A stretch of DNA of 64,000 bases from an uncultured Bacteroidia bacterium (lineage in GTDB: Bacteria > Bacteroidota > Bacteroidia > J057 > CALLMJ01), in assembly GCA_938005475.1 (NCBI GenBank), contig CALLNY010000022.1, positions 1 to 64,000 on the forward strand. The letters are read 5' to 3'. Shown one piece after another: positions 52,692 through 62,482 of the stretch (position 1 is its first letter; each line of letters opens with the position of its first letter). Position numbers and translations under genes: made by a program. The notes under the pieces are model-generated. The model worked only from the letters and a program-made list of their open reading frames with translations. It ran no database searches and was not told the DNA's origin.

Positions 52692-53654
52692 ATGAATAAA
52701 AAATCGTATAGTTTCATAGGTTTAGCCATCGGGTTAATCATAGCCGTTATCGTTTACTTCTTAATCAAATCTCCTCGCAAATCAACTATTGACCCTGATG
52801 AAATTCAATTTGCAGTAAAAGATACTGCTTCCATCCAAAAAGTCATTTTAACAGGCTACATAGAAGGTAATGTAGTTGGAAAAGTTTACCTAACAAAAAA
52901 AAATGAACAGTGGTGGGTCAATGATAAATTCAAAGCTCAGAATATAACTATTGAAAATTTACTCCAAACAATTTATGCTATACAGATGCAACAACCTTTA
53001 CATCCTAATGCTATTGAAAATGTCAAAAAACTTATAAAAAAACGTAATGTGCATGTGATTATACAAAATGGAGATGGTACTACACTTAAAGGTTACTACA
53101 TTGGACCCGCTACACCTGATACAAAAGGAAATTATGTAATTTTAGAAGGTGCAGAGAATCCCTACATTGCAGAAATCCCTGGATTTAATGGTTATTTATC
53201 AACTCGTTTTTCTGCTAATCCCGAAGCCTGGCGTGATTATACCATTTGGAACCTAAAACCTGATGCTTTTCAGTCCTTTGAACTCAAAGATAAAGCCCAA
53301 AATACTTTAATACGAGTATTCAAAAATAAAGATACTTACTTTATTAACAATCAACCTTTTAAGGATTCTGTAATTATCAATAAAATACAAAATACTTATT
53401 TACGCTGTACTGCCGCAGGCACTGCTCAATCTAGTTTCCCTAACGCAAAAGATTCTCTTAGTAAAGTTCCCGCTGATTTCTATCTATTGGTTAATCAGCA
53501 AGATTACTTGTTGTGGCGTAATCCCTTTGGTGCATTTTTTATTGCCCCTGTTCGTCAACAAAATCAATCAACTCGTTTAGAAGGTGAAATTTTATTACTA
53601 CAAAAGATGACCGTACAAAAATGGTTATTTGATAAAATTGAAAAGCCATTGTAA
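52692..53654 (+). CDS. DUF4340 domain protein, GldFG companion
   Basis: The 320-residue protein has an N-terminal membrane anchor (about 6-25, FIGLAIGLIIAVIVYFLI) and a beta-rich exported domain with repeating WWVNDKFKAQ and WLF-type segments. This is typical of DUF4340, whose members are commonly encoded next to GldG-like ABC components in many phyla. It probably interacts with the GldF-GldG complex on the periplasmic side, which is an inference from gene order. It ends 6 bp from the convergent aroC gene, with no terminator in between. Confidence 0.8.
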   Translation: MNKKSYSFIGLAIGLIIAVIVYFLIKSPRKSTIDPDEIQFAVKDTASIQKVILTGYIEGNVVGKVYLTKKNEQWWVNDKFKAQNITIENLLQTIYAIQMQQPLHPNAIENVKKLIKKRNVHVIIQNGDGTTLKGYYIGPATPDTKGNYVILEGAENPYIAEIPGFNGYLSTRFSANPEAWRDYTIWNLKPDAFQSFELKDKAQNTLIRVFKNKDTYFINNQPFKDSVIINKIQNTYLRCTAAGTAQSSFPNAKDSLSKVPADFYLLVNQQDYLLWRNPFGAFFIAPVRQQNQSTRLEGEILLLQKMTVQKWLFDKIEKPL

Positions 53655-53660
53655 TAAAAA

Positions 53661-54752
53661 TTACAAAGATTTAAACAAATTTTTATAACATTGATATCTT
53701 AGCAAATGGTCTAAAATAGTGATAGCAGTCATAGCTTCTACAATAGGAACGGCTCGTGGCACTACGCAAGGGTCATGTCTACCTTTTCCTTCTAACATGA
53801 TTTCATTGCCATCATGGTCTATGCTAATTTGTTTTTTTAATATAGTAGCCACAGGCTTGAAAGCAACTCGAAAATGTATAGGCATACCATTACTTATCCC
53901 CCCTTGAATTCCCCCAGAATAATTAGTTTGGGTTTTTATTTGTTGATTTTCTACGTAGAAAATATCATTATGTTCACTGCCATACATTTCAACTCCACGA
54001 AAACCAGAACCATACTCAAAGCCTTTGGATGCATGAATAGATAGCATCGCTTTGGCTAAATCCGCAGATAATTTATCAAATACAGGTTCGCCAAGTCCAA
54101 CGGGAACATTTAAAATTACAGCACTTACTACCCCTCCTATACTATCTCCTCGTTTTTTAACTAATAAAATTTCTGCTTCCATTAATTCAGCCATTTTCAT
54201 ATCAGGGCATCTAACAGGATTACTTTCTATTAAATGAAAATCAATCTCTGAATAGCTTTTAGATAATTTAATATTTCCTACTTGTGAAACCCACGCATAA
54301 ATTTGAATGCCTAATGGAGTTAGGATTTGCTTTGCAACAGCTCCTGCTATCACTCTTGCCGCTGTTTCCCTAGCGGAACTTCTTCCTCCACCGCGATAAT
54401 CGTAATTGCCATATTTCATATGGTAAGTATAATCGGCATGCGAAGGGCGGTAAGCAGTTTTTAGGTGTTCATAATCTTTGGATTTAGCATCCTGATTTTC
54501 TATCCAAAAAGTAAGTGGCGAGCCGGTTGTTTTTCCTTCAAAATAACCGGATAAAATTTGAAAAACTTCGTTCTCATTTCTTCTTGTAGTTAATTTGGAT
54601 TGACCGGGTTTTCTTCGTTGTAACTCATACTCAATAAAATCTAAGTTCAATGAGATATTTGGCGGGCAACCATCTATAACAACTCCAATACCTTTTCCAT
54701 GGGACTCACCAAAGGTGGTTACTCGGAAGATTTTTCCAAAGGTATTTCCCAT
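53661..54752 (-). CDS. aroC: chorismate synthase
   Basis: AroC makes chorismate from EPSP with reduced FMN, the last shikimate-pathway step. The 363-residue protein has the three family signatures: [17 protein letters not shown] (about 14-30), the [20 protein letters not shown] stretch (about 112-131), and [18 protein letters not shown] (about 322-339). Active-site histidines and arginines in these motifs are intact. It overlaps the upstream aldehyde dehydrogenase stop by 1 bp. Confidence 0.96.
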   Translation of the reverse strand: MGNTFGKIFRVTTFGESHGKGIGVVIDGCPPNISLNLDFIEYELQRRKPGQSKLTTRRNENEVFQILSGYFEGKTTGSPLTFWIENQDAKSKDYEHLKTAYRPSHADYTYHMKYGNYDYRGGGRSSARETAARVIAGAVAKQILTPLGIQIYAWVSQVGNIKLSKSYSEIDFHLIESNPVRCPDMKMAELMEAEILLVKKRGDSIGGVVSAVILNVPVGLGEPVFDKLSADLAKAMLSIHASKGFEYGSGFRGVEMYGSEHNDIFYVENQQIKTQTNYSGGIQGGISNGMPIHFRVAFKPVATILKKQISIDHDGNEIMLEGKGRHDPCVVPRAVPIVEAMTAITILDHLLRYQCYKNLFKSL

Positions 54753-56152
54753 TATTTCATAAAAAATTTCAAAAGTTTAAGTTTATTTAAGTAAGGAGCA
54801 TAACGAATAGGAATATCAAAAAGATTAGTTTTCTTTAGAATTCCACGAGGGTGTGAGAAAGCTTGGAAAGAGCTTTTACCATGATAGTTGCCTATACCAC
54901 TATCCCCAACTCCCCCAAAAGGTAAATCTTGTGGAGCTAAGTGAACTAAGCAATCGTTAATACAACCTCCGCCTGAGTCGGTGTAATTGAGTATTTTGCG
55001 TTCATTATAAGTTGAGTTGGTATATAAGTAAAGAGCTAGAGGCTTGGGTCTTTCGTTTATAAACTGAATAACTTCATCTAAATTTTGGTAGGTTAAAATA
55101 GGTAAAATGGGACCAAAAATTTCATCTTGCATGACAGGACTATGTGGGCTTACATTTTCTAACAAAGTGGGAGCAAAATAAAGTGTTTGGATATTATGTT
55201 GACCACCATAGAGTACGGTACCGTCCTTTAAGTAATTGGTTAGGCGGATAAAATGTTTTTCATTGATAATTCTGGGGTAATCGGGAGATTGGGCGGGGTC
55301 GTTACCATAAGATTTTTTGATATTTTCAATGATTTTCTGAACAAGGGGTTGCTTGATAGATTCATGAACGAGCAGATAATCAGGGGCTACGCAAGTTTGT
55401 CCTGCATTGACGAGTTTTCCCCAAACAATTCTACGAGCGGCAAATTCTAAATGAGCGGTTTCATCTACGATACAGGGGCTTTTACCACCTAGTTCCAATA
55501 TAACTGGGGTTAGATGTTTGGCGGCGGCTTGCATCACGATTTTCCCTACTTGGGTACTTCCTGTAAAGAAAATCACATCCCATTTTTGTTCTAATAGATG
55601 TTGGCTGGTTTCAATGCCGCCTTCAATTAAGGCAATGTATTCAGGTTGGAAGTATTGGGTTATTAGTTTTTTAGCTATAGAAGAGGTTGCGGGTGCGAGT
55701 TCAGAGGCTTTGAGAACGGCGGTACAACCTGCGGCAATAGCCCCAATCAAGGGAGCAAATAATAATTGAAAGGGATAGTTCCAAGGAGCAATAATTAAAG
55801 AGTTACCATAGGGTTTAGGGTATATTTTGGATACAGCCCAGAACTGGGTTAGGGGAGTCCATACTGTTTTAGGTTTCATCCATGATTTTAAATGAATTAT
55901 CGCATGGTTAAGTTCTTCGTAAGTAAAGCCTACTTCTGTGGCATAACCTTCAAATTCTGATTTTTTCAAATCCGATTTTAAGGCTTCTAGAATTTCTGTT
56001 TCATGGGCTTTTATGACATGTTTGAGTAGTTTTAATTGTTGTAAACGGAAGGAATAGTCAATTGTTTTTCCTTGCGAAAAGAATTTTTTTTGATTTTGTA
56101 GTATATTTTGAATTTCTGAGAGTGAAGTTTCTTGAAAGGTTTGAGTGTTCAT
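54752..56152 (-). CDS. aldehyde dehydrogenase (class 3-like)
   Basis: The 466-residue enzyme oxidises aldehydes with NAD(P)+. The catalytic Glu is in [15 protein letters not shown] (about 220-234), the catalytic Cys in [15 protein letters not shown] (about 249-263), the cofactor loop is [10 protein letters not shown], and the Asn site is [14 protein letters not shown]. The length and the hydrophobic/basic C-terminal tail fit the short class 3 / fatty aldehyde group. The substrate is unknown. It is in line with aroC (1-bp overlap), and 58 bp separate it from the TPR gene upstream. Confidence 0.9.
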   Translation of the reverse strand: MNTQTFQETSLSEIQNILQNQKKFFSQGKTIDYSFRLQQLKLLKHVIKAHETEILEALKSDLKKSEFEGYATEVGFTYEELNHAIIHLKSWMKPKTVWTPLTQFWAVSKIYPKPYGNSLIIAPWNYPFQLLFAPLIGAIAAGCTAVLKASELAPATSSIAKKLITQYFQPEYIALIEGGIETSQHLLEQKWDVIFFTGSTQVGKIVMQAAAKHLTPVILELGGKSPCIVDETAHLEFAARRIVWGKLVNAGQTCVAPDYLLVHESIKQPLVQKIIENIKKSYGNDPAQSPDYPRIINEKHFIRLTNYLKDGTVLYGGQHNIQTLYFAPTLLENVSPHSPVMQDEIFGPILPILTYQNLDEVIQFINERPKPLALYLYTNSTYNERKILNYTDSGGGCINDCLVHLAPQDLPFGGVGDSGIGNYHGKSSFQAFSHPRGILKKTNLFDIPIRYAPYLNKLKLLKFFMK

Positions 56153-56210
56153 AACATTTTAGCTGTAAAGATAAATAGAACTTTGTATGAGAGCAAATAA
56201 TTTTATAAAT

Positions 56211-58016
56211 TTATTGGTTTTTATCACCACGTAAGACACGTATTCTTTTACGGGCGTTTACTTTATAGATGGAGCCGGGGTAATCTGTAATGAGTTGTAA
56301 ATAAAAATCCATAGCTTTTTGAGGGTCTTTTAGGAGGAAGTCATAGATTTCGGCTTTCAGGAAGAGTGCATCATCACTGTAAACACCTGGGGAGTGATGG
56401 TTTAAAATTTGGTCTAAAAAGAATAAAGTTTTATCAATGTCGTTTTGGTTGTAAGCGATTTGGCTTTTTTGCCAAATAATATCGTCCTTCAAAGGGTGAT
56501 TAGGAAATTTTAATTGTAAGGAATCTAATTCGGATAGAGCGGAGGTGTATTGTTTTTGATAGATGAGTAGTTGTGCTTTGGCGAAACGGCTTAAAGCTTC
56601 GGTGGTTGAGTCTAAACCGGTGTTGTCTTGAATGAGCAAGAACATGTCAATGGCATCATTGGCGATGTCATTGGAGGTATTATCTTTTAAAATTTTAAAG
56701 AAAGCTTTAGCCATATCAAAATCTCCCCGATAATAAAAAAGCATAGCTTGTTTAAATTTGGCGAGAGCTCCGATTTGGGCGTCTTTATTTGTTTTCTCTA
56801 CTTCGTTATATTTTAGTTCTGCTTTTGCAGTTTCATTTTGTAACAAAAAAATATCACCTATCAATAGTTTTACTTTGGATTTTTGGTTTAGAGGTAAGGT
56901 AGGTAAATTTTCAATGTTTTCTAGGTCATTGAGAGCAGTGTTCAGGTCATTTAGGTAAAAAATGCAGAGATTAGCTTTTCGGTAGATGGCATCAAAAGTT
57001 TGGGATTGTTTGCCGTAGTTTTGTATAAGCTCATCATAATTTTGGATGGCTTTTCTAATTTTTTGTAAATCAATAGGTTTATTTTCAAAAATTAAATGTT
57101 CATAATTAATTGCTTTTTCTTGTAATGCTTGTAAGTAGAATATAGACTTTTGAGGTCTATTTAAGATGTAATCTAAAACTTGGTTAGATTGTTCATATTT
57201 TTGGTTATTTTGGAGGGTTTTTGCATATTGAAAAATGCGGTTATTACCATCTTGCAGGATTCTATCAATTTGTTTAATTTGTGCAAAGGCTTCATCATAG
57301 TTTTCAGATTGGACATAAAAATCAAAAAGGACGTCAAGGACTAATAAATTATCTTTGTATTTGTTGACGGATTGAAGTAAAGCTTTTTCGATATCATCCG
57401 CAGATTTTTCATTGGTTAGAACAGCAATTTTACCTTTGATGATATCGGGTTGAATATTTTTTTCGCAAAGTAGGGTCATTAGTTCTAGGGTAGCTTGATA
57501 GTAGTTTCCTAGGGCGGCGTAATTTTCATAGAGTTCAGAAGCGAATAAGGAGTTAGATTTGAGGGTTTTTCTTCCTTGTAAATAAAATTTTTCTGACCAT
57601 TCAAGTTGTCGGTTTTTGAATAAGAAGTTACCAATTTTAAGGAAATCTTCTTCTTTGTTGAGTTTTTGGAGGAGAGTATTCCAGAGGTTAAGCGCTTCGT
57701 TTTCTTTTTTTTCTTGTAGGTAAGCCAAAGCTTTGAGGGCGATGAAGAGGGGTTCATTAGCAGATTTTTTGATGGTTTTATCTAAAAAAATATGAAGTTC
57801 AGGGAATTGATTAAGAGCGGAATAAGTATTGGATATTTTGAAGATGAGTCGGGTTTCTTCTTTGTTTTTGAAGAGTTTTAGGTAAATTTGGAGTGCTTTT
57901 TCGTATTCACCTTCATTAAAATATTCATCAGCGAGTTGCTCTTCTGGGGGGATCTGCCCCGGTAAAGTGAGGTATAGAAGCCCAAAAAAGAAGAAACAAA
58001 GTAACTTCAAAGGCAT
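56211..58016 (-). CDS. exported TPR-repeat protein
   Basis: The 601-residue protein has a signal peptide (MPLKLLCFFFFGLLYLTLPG) followed by tetratricopeptide-like repeats along the whole chain. The clearest are LADEYFNEGEYEKALQIYLK (about 28-47), the DDIIWQKSQIAYNQNDIDKT region and YDFLLKDPQKAMDFYLQLIT (about 560-580). There is no enzymatic domain. It is likely a periplasmic or outer-membrane scaffold, of the kind used in envelope assembly. It starts 20 bp after tRNA-Arg(TCG), so it may be read from the tRNA transcript. Confidence 0.78.
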   Translation of the reverse strand: MPLKLLCFFFFGLLYLTLPGQIPPEEQLADEYFNEGEYEKALQIYLKLFKNKEETRLIFKISNTYSALNQFPELHIFLDKTIKKSANEPLFIALKALAYLQEKKENEALNLWNTLLQKLNKEEDFLKIGNFLFKNRQLEWSEKFYLQGRKTLKSNSLFASELYENYAALGNYYQATLELMTLLCEKNIQPDIIKGKIAVLTNEKSADDIEKALLQSVNKYKDNLLVLDVLFDFYVQSENYDEAFAQIKQIDRILQDGNNRIFQYAKTLQNNQKYEQSNQVLDYILNRPQKSIFYLQALQEKAINYEHLIFENKPIDLQKIRKAIQNYDELIQNYGKQSQTFDAIYRKANLCIFYLNDLNTALNDLENIENLPTLPLNQKSKVKLLIGDIFLLQNETAKAELKYNEVEKTNKDAQIGALAKFKQAMLFYYRGDFDMAKAFFKILKDNTSNDIANDAIDMFLLIQDNTGLDSTTEALSRFAKAQLLIYQKQYTSALSELDSLQLKFPNHPLKDDIIWQKSQIAYNQNDIDKTLFFLDQILNHHSPGVYSDDALFLKAEIYDFLLKDPQKAMDFYLQLITDYPGSIYKVNARKRIRVLRGDKNQ

Positions 58017-58035
58017 AGAGGCACAGTGAATTTGG

Positions 58036-58109
58036 TGCGTCCGGAAGGATTCGAACCCTCAACCGTTTGATCCGAAGTCAAATGCTCTATCCAATTGAGC
58101 TACGGACGC
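58036..58109 (-). tRNA. tRNA-Arg (anticodon TCG)
   Basis: On the minus strand the cloverleaf has acceptor GCGTCCG/CGGACGC, D arm GCTCAATTGGATAGAGC, anticodon stem TTTGA/TCAAA around loop CTTCGGA (TCG, decoding CGA and CGG by wobble), and T arm AGGGTTCGAATCCT. The discriminator is A; no encoded CCA. It is a close paralogue of the tRNA at 32177. Confidence 0.95.
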
Positions 58110-58163
58110 TTTATTTACTGCAAAATTACAAATTTTTTTGATTAGTTGTAATGAAATGCAATA

Positions 58164-59045
58164 TTATTCTGACCTGCCGTTGATATTAACATTTTTATTG
58201 ATGCGTTTTACAAGTCCTTGTAGGACGTTTCCGGGTCCTATTTCAGTAAATTCAGTAGCTCCGTCTTGAATCATATTTTGTATGGATTGTGTCCAGAGGA
58301 CGGGGCTTGTTAATTGTTCAATTAGATTATATTTAATTTCATCGGCATCAATAGAGGGTTTAGCGGTATAATTTTGATAGATGGGGCATGAGGGTCTTTG
58401 GAAGAGGGTATTTAAAATACCTTTTTCTAGTTCTTTTCTTGCGGATTCCATTAAAGGGGAATGAAACGCGCCGTCTACTTCTAATTTTTTTACAATTTTG
58501 GCGCCCTTTTCTTTACATAAAGCCATAGCTCTATCTACACCTTCAATAGTGCCGGATATCACTAGCTGCCCAGGTGAATTATAATTAGCAGGTACAACGA
58601 TGGTATCTTGAATAGATTGACATACTTCTTCAACGACTGAGTCTTCAATACCAACGATTGCCGCCATAGTAGAAGGATTTTCATTACAAGCTTTCTGCAT
58701 GGCATTGGCACGAATCTGAACAAGTCTTAAAGCATCTTCAAATTCTAAACAACCATTCACAACCAAAGCTGAAAATTCTCCTAATGAATGACCAGCTACC
58801 ATATCTGGTTGTATTTTTAGACATTTTGCTAAAATTACCGAATGCAGAAATATAGCAGGTTGAGTGATAGAGGTTTTTTTGAGTTCTTCGGAAGTTCCTT
58901 CAAACATAATTTTAGAGATATCAAAGCCTAGAATGTCATTAGCTTTATGAAAAAGAGCTTTAGCATTGCTGTTGGCTTCAAATAAGCTCTTAGCCATTCC
59001 AGGGAATTGTGAACCCTGACCAGGGAAAATATATGCTGTTTTCAT
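58164..59045 (-). CDS. fabD: malonyl-CoA:ACP transacylase
   Basis: FabD loads malonate onto acyl carrier protein for fatty acid synthesis. The 293-residue protein shows IFPGQGSQFPGMAKSL (about 5-20), the nucleophile elbow GHSLGEFSALVV (Ser, about 88), the Arg of the malonyl-binding pocket (LVQIRANAMQ), and the catalytic His in VDGAFHSPLM (about 196). It begins at the base after the dnaA stop, so replication initiation and fatty acid synthesis genes are on one transcript. Confidence 0.95.
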   Translation of the reverse strand: MKTAYIFPGQGSQFPGMAKSLFEANSNAKALFHKANDILGFDISKIMFEGTSEELKKTSITQPAIFLHSVILAKCLKIQPDMVAGHSLGEFSALVVNGCLEFEDALRLVQIRANAMQKACNENPSTMAAIVGIEDSVVEEVCQSIQDTIVVPANYNSPGQLVISGTIEGVDRAMALCKEKGAKIVKKLEVDGAFHSPLMESARKELEKGILNTLFQRPSCPIYQNYTAKPSIDADEIKYNLIEQLTSPVLWTQSIQNMIQDGATEFTEIGPGNVLQGLVKRINKNVNINGRSE

Positions 59046-60515
59046 TTATAAATTTGGAGTATTTTTAAATTTTTTACGTAATTCTTCTACATACCTTCTA
59101 AACTCTTTATCCGTATCGCAAAGGTCATTTACTGTGTTAATAGCATGAATGACAGTGGAATGGTCTCTACCTCCGAAGTATAAACCAATAGTTTTTAAGG
59201 AAGATTTTGTACATTCTTTTGAGAAATACATGGCTATTTGGCGTGCTTGTACGATTTCGCGTTTTCTACTTTTTTCTTTTAAAGTTTCGGGTTTTAATTT
59301 AAAATATTCTGCTACGGTAGAAGTAATAGATTCGATGGATAGTTCTCGGTGGTTGTTGGTAACAAAGTTTTTAATTACTTTATGGGCTATTTCTAAATCA
59401 ATTTCTTTTCTATTGAAAGAGCTTTGAGCTAAAATGCCAATTAAAGAACCTTCTAAATCCCTTACATTGGTCTGAATATGATGCGCTACGTATTCGATAA
59501 TCTCATCGGGCATCTCCACTCCTTCATGGTACATTTTACTTTTCAGTATTGCGATACGTGTTTCTTGGTCAGGGACTTGTAAATCTGCGCTTAGTCCCCA
59601 TTTGAAACGAGAAAGTAATCTTTCTTCAATACCTTTCATATCTTTTGGGGGAACATCAGAAGTTAATATGAGTTGTTTATCATTTTGGTGTAGATGATTG
59701 AAAATTGTGAAGAAAGCTTCTTGGGTCTTTTCTTTTCCCATGAGTAATTGTATGTCGTCTACAATCAATACATCGATGAGTTGATAAAAATTGATGAATT
59801 CGTTGATTTGATTGTTTTTCACAGAGTCCACAAATTGGCTTAAAAATTTTTCGCATGGTACATAAAGTACCACTTTATTGGGATGTAATTTTTTTACTTC
59901 ATTACCAATAGCATGAGCTAAATGGGTTTTGCCTAACGCTACATTTCCATAAATAAAGAGTGGATTAAAGGAATTTTTTCCAGGTTTCATAGCGATACCA
60001 ATTCCTGCTGAGCGAGCTAACCGATTACAATCTCCTTCAATGAAAGTCTCAAATGTATAATTAGGGTTTAATTGCGACTGTATGGTTAGTTTTTGTAATC
60101 CAGGAATTATAAACGGATTGATAACATTAGGTTTACTACTTTGAGTTGGAACTTGAATAGATGGATTTTGGGTTTTAATTTCACTTTTGGTAGATGGAAT
60201 TTGAATATTTGAAGCATTTTCATGATTTTCCATTTTAACAGAGTAGCTCAATTTCGCATCGGGTCCCAGATAAAATTTTATAGCTTTAGAAAGTAAATGA
60301 ACATATTTTTCCTCCAGAATCTCATAATAAAAATGAGAGGGTAACTGAAGCGTAAGTTCATTATTTTCTAATTTAATAGCGACAACAGGTTTAAACCATG
60401 TTTCATAGGTCTCTTGCTGTACGTTTTCTTTTATCATTTCCATACATTTAGACCATACTTCTTGGCAATTCTTTTGCATAGTGTCAGTGTTTTTAATCAT
60501 ACCTTCAACCCTCAT
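59046..60515 (-). CDS. dnaA: chromosomal replication initiator DnaA
   Basis: DnaA binds origin boxes and opens the duplex. The 489-residue protein has domain I (about 15-90, CQEVWSKCMEMIKENVQQET, ETWFKPV), a variable linker (90-150), AAA+ domain III starting NPNYTFETFIEGDCNRLA with Walker A YGNVALGKTHLAHAIGN and Walker B VLIVDDIQLL, and domain IV with the box-binding motif GLYFGGRDHSTVIHAI. The Walker A has Ala where many DnaA proteins have Gly (GNVALGKT), but GKT is intact. Starts at 60515, 60500 or 60479 are possible. The upstream gap carries DnaA-box-like sites; fabD follows without a gap. Confidence 0.97.
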   Translation of the reverse strand: MRVEGMIKNTDTMQKNCQEVWSKCMEMIKENVQQETYETWFKPVVAIKLENNELTLQLPSHFYYEILEEKYVHLLSKAIKFYLGPDAKLSYSVKMENHENASNIQIPSTKSEIKTQNPSIQVPTQSSKPNVINPFIIPGLQKLTIQSQLNPNYTFETFIEGDCNRLARSAGIGIAMKPGKNSFNPLFIYGNVALGKTHLAHAIGNEVKKLHPNKVVLYVPCEKFLSQFVDSVKNNQINEFINFYQLIDVLIVDDIQLLMGKEKTQEAFFTIFNHLHQNDKQLILTSDVPPKDMKGIEERLLSRFKWGLSADLQVPDQETRIAILKSKMYHEGVEMPDEIIEYVAHHIQTNVRDLEGSLIGILAQSSFNRKEIDLEIAHKVIKNFVTNNHRELSIESITSTVAEYFKLKPETLKEKSRKREIVQARQIAMYFSKECTKSSLKTIGLYFGGRDHSTVIHAINTVNDLCDTDKEFRRYVEELRKKFKNTPNL

Positions 60516-60783
60516 ATTTTTTTATTTTATCAGTTCAAAATTGCAGGATTTTTTTTTTGTGTTTACTATTGACTTTTTACAAAATGTTTAAATCATATAG
60601 AAAAAATTTCAATTTGCTGATTTACAAAAAGAATAAATTCAATTTAGTTTATTCACTTATTCACAAAATTAATTTTAAAATGTGGATTATTCGGATGAAC
60701 AAATCTAACTATTTTTTATTCAAGCACATTATTTTATTAATTTGAATATCAATTTTTTGCTTAAACTTGCACTCTTTAATGAT
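60516..60783. other. dnaA-bshA intergenic region with DnaA-box-like sites, candidate oriC
   Basis: The gap between divergent dnaA and bshA is very AT-rich. It contains TTATTCACT (60649-60657), TTATTCACA (60657-60665) and TGTGGATTA (60681-60689, complement TAATCCACA), each one or two bases from the TTATCCACA consensus. The pattern fits a replication origin or a dnaA autoregulatory site. The track start of bshA at 60742 falls at its edge. Confidence 0.45.
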
Positions 60784-61911
60784 ATGACCATAGGAATTGT
60801 TTGTTATCCTACTTTTGGGGGGAGTGGTGTTATTGCTACGGAACTTGGTAAGATTTTAGCCAGCCTTGGGCACTGTGTCCATTTTATAACTTACGATAGA
60901 CCTGTTCGTTTAGACTTTTTTGTTCAGAATATTTACTATCATGAAGTTATGACACCAAACTATCCCTTATTTCAATACCTACCGTATGAATCTGCTTTAA
61001 TTTCTAAAATAGTAGATGTTGCAATGCATTCTCATTTAGATTTAGTACATGTTCATTATGCTATACCTCACGCTTCTGCGGCGGTTTTTGCTAAAAAGAT
61101 TTTGAAATCTTATCAAATCTCATTACCTGTCATTACCACTTTACATGGTACTGACATCACTCTTGTGGGAAAAGAAGAAACTTTTAAACCGATTATTAAG
61201 TACGCAATCGAGCATTCAGATGGGGTAACCTCTGTTTCTGAATTTTTAAAAAAAGAAACTTACACATACTTTGAAGTAGATAAATCAATTGAAGTGATTC
61301 CGAATTTTGTATCATTAGTACGATTTAGACCGAAGCCCGAGATTAGAAATACTTATCGTAAACTTATTGCCCCAAACGATGAAAAAATATTGATACACAC
61401 ATCAAATTTCAGGAAGGTTAAAAGGGTTCAAGATGTAATAGCTGTTTATTTAGAGGTAAAAAAACAAATTCCTTCAAAATTACTATTAGTGGGAGATGGT
61501 CCTGAAAGAACCCATTTAGAAAAATATGTGCGTGAGAACCAACTAACGCAATGGGTAATCTTCATGGGTAAGCAAGAAAAAGTGGAAGATATATTAGCCA
61601 TTTCGGATATATTTTTGATGCCATCGGAAACGGAGAGTTTTGGACTAGCCGCCTTAGAGGCAATGGCTTGCGGTTTACCTGTTGTCGCATCTCATGCTGG
61701 AGGTTTACCTGAACTAATTGTCAAAGGCTTCAATGGCTTTATGACTGAGGTAGGAGATACAAATCAAATGTCCAAGTATGTTATAGAAATTTTAAATCCA
61801 GAAAAATATGCATACTACTCAGAAAATGCTATCAAAACCGCCCAAAAATTTGATGAAAATTTAATCGTTAAATCCTATGAAAAATTTTATTCTCAATATA
61901 TTAAAAAATGA
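60784..61911 (+). CDS. bshA: N-acetyl-alpha-D-glucosaminyl L-malate synthase
   Basis: BshA joins UDP-GlcNAc and L-malate in the first step of bacillithiol synthesis. I start it at the ATG at 60784 (MTIGIVCYPTFGGSGVIATE), which matches family N-termini; the track start adds 14 residues from the intergenic region. The 375-residue GT4 enzyme shows YDRPVRLD, HVHYAIPHASAAVFAK (about 92-107), TTLHGTDITLVG, VIPNFV, and the C-terminal ESFGLAALEAMACGLPVVAS with the two donor-binding glutamates. A near-consensus box TAAACTTG (60762-60769), with TTTG 17 bp upstream, precedes it. bshB and bshC are not in the window. Confidence 0.95.
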   Translation: MTIGIVCYPTFGGSGVIATELGKILASLGHCVHFITYDRPVRLDFFVQNIYYHEVMTPNYPLFQYLPYESALISKIVDVAMHSHLDLVHVHYAIPHASAAVFAKKILKSYQISLPVITTLHGTDITLVGKEETFKPIIKYAIEHSDGVTSVSEFLKKETYTYFEVDKSIEVIPNFVSLVRFRPKPEIRNTYRKLIAPNDEKILIHTSNFRKVKRVQDVIAVYLEVKKQIPSKLLLVGDGPERTHLEKYVRENQLTQWVIFMGKQEKVEDILAISDIFLMPSETESFGLAALEAMACGLPVVASHAGGLPELIVKGFNGFMTEVGDTNQMSKYVIEILNPEKYAYYSENAIKTAQKFDENLIVKSYEKFYSQYIKK

Positions 61912-61932
61912 GTTTCCATTACCAAAATTCTA

Positions 61933-61940
61933 TAATTTTG
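61933..61940 (+). promoter_or_regulatory. -7 promoter box of the LRR-queF unit
   Basis: TAATTTTG (exact), 20 nt before the ATG at 61961, just after the bshA stop. It supports the later start for the LRR protein. Confidence 0.55.
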
Positions 61941-61960
61941 TAGTCCTATTTTCATTTGAT

Positions 61961-62482
61961 ATGTTGAAATACTTTCTTTTTCATTTGGTTTTAATAGGGG
62001 GTAATTTTTTTAATCATACCTATTCACAAAATTTATTATCTCAATATGAGTTGGAGAAAAAACCTGTTTTTACTTCACTTGAAAAGGCTGTTGCAAACAA
62101 AAATCAAGTTTATAAGCTTAATTTAAGTAAGCAAAAACTGAAAGAGTTTCCCAAAGAGATTCTTTTATTTGAAAATCTTCAAGAACTTAATCTTAGCGAT
62201 AATCTTATTAAGGAACTACCAAATGAAATCAGCAATTTAAAAAATTTACAGGTCCTTAACTTGTCAAAAAATAAAATTAAAAAACTGCCCGTAACGATAG
62301 GAGACTTAAAACATTTGCATACCTTTTATTTTAGTAAAAATCGCTTGGTTTATTTTCCTAATGAAATGCGTGGTCTAGATAATTTAAAATTTATTGATAT
62401 TTCTAAAAATCAGTTGACTTATGATGAATTAGTTTTTATTAAAAAAATTGTACCTGATAATTGTGAGGTTTTAACGAAATGA
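61961..62482 (+). CDS. exported leucine-rich repeat protein
   Basis: From the ATG at 61961 the protein has 173 residues and a signal peptide (MLKYFLFHLVLIGGNFFNHT, then YSQ). The track start adds 28 residues that overlap bshA and the promoter box. About four or five leucine-rich repeats of 23 residues follow, with the pattern LxxLxLSxNxIKELPxEI (for example LQELNLSDNLIKELPNEI and LQVLNLSKNKIKKLPVTI), typical of short Bacteroidota LRR proteins. It probably binds another protein in the periplasm or at the surface; partner unknown. It overlaps queF by 4 bp. Confidence 0.82.
   Translation: MLKYFLFHLVLIGGNFFNHTYSQNLLSQYELEKKPVFTSLEKAVANKNQVYKLNLSKQKLKEFPKEILLFENLQELNLSDNLIKELPNEISNLKNLQVLNLSKNKIKKLPVTIGDLKHLHTFYFSKNRLVYFPNEMRGLDNLKFIDISKNQLTYDELVFIKKIVPDNCEVLTK

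Noticed and set aside
54052-54237. 61-residue plus-strand ORF over aroC
   Set aside because: Antisense shadow of a well-supported gene.
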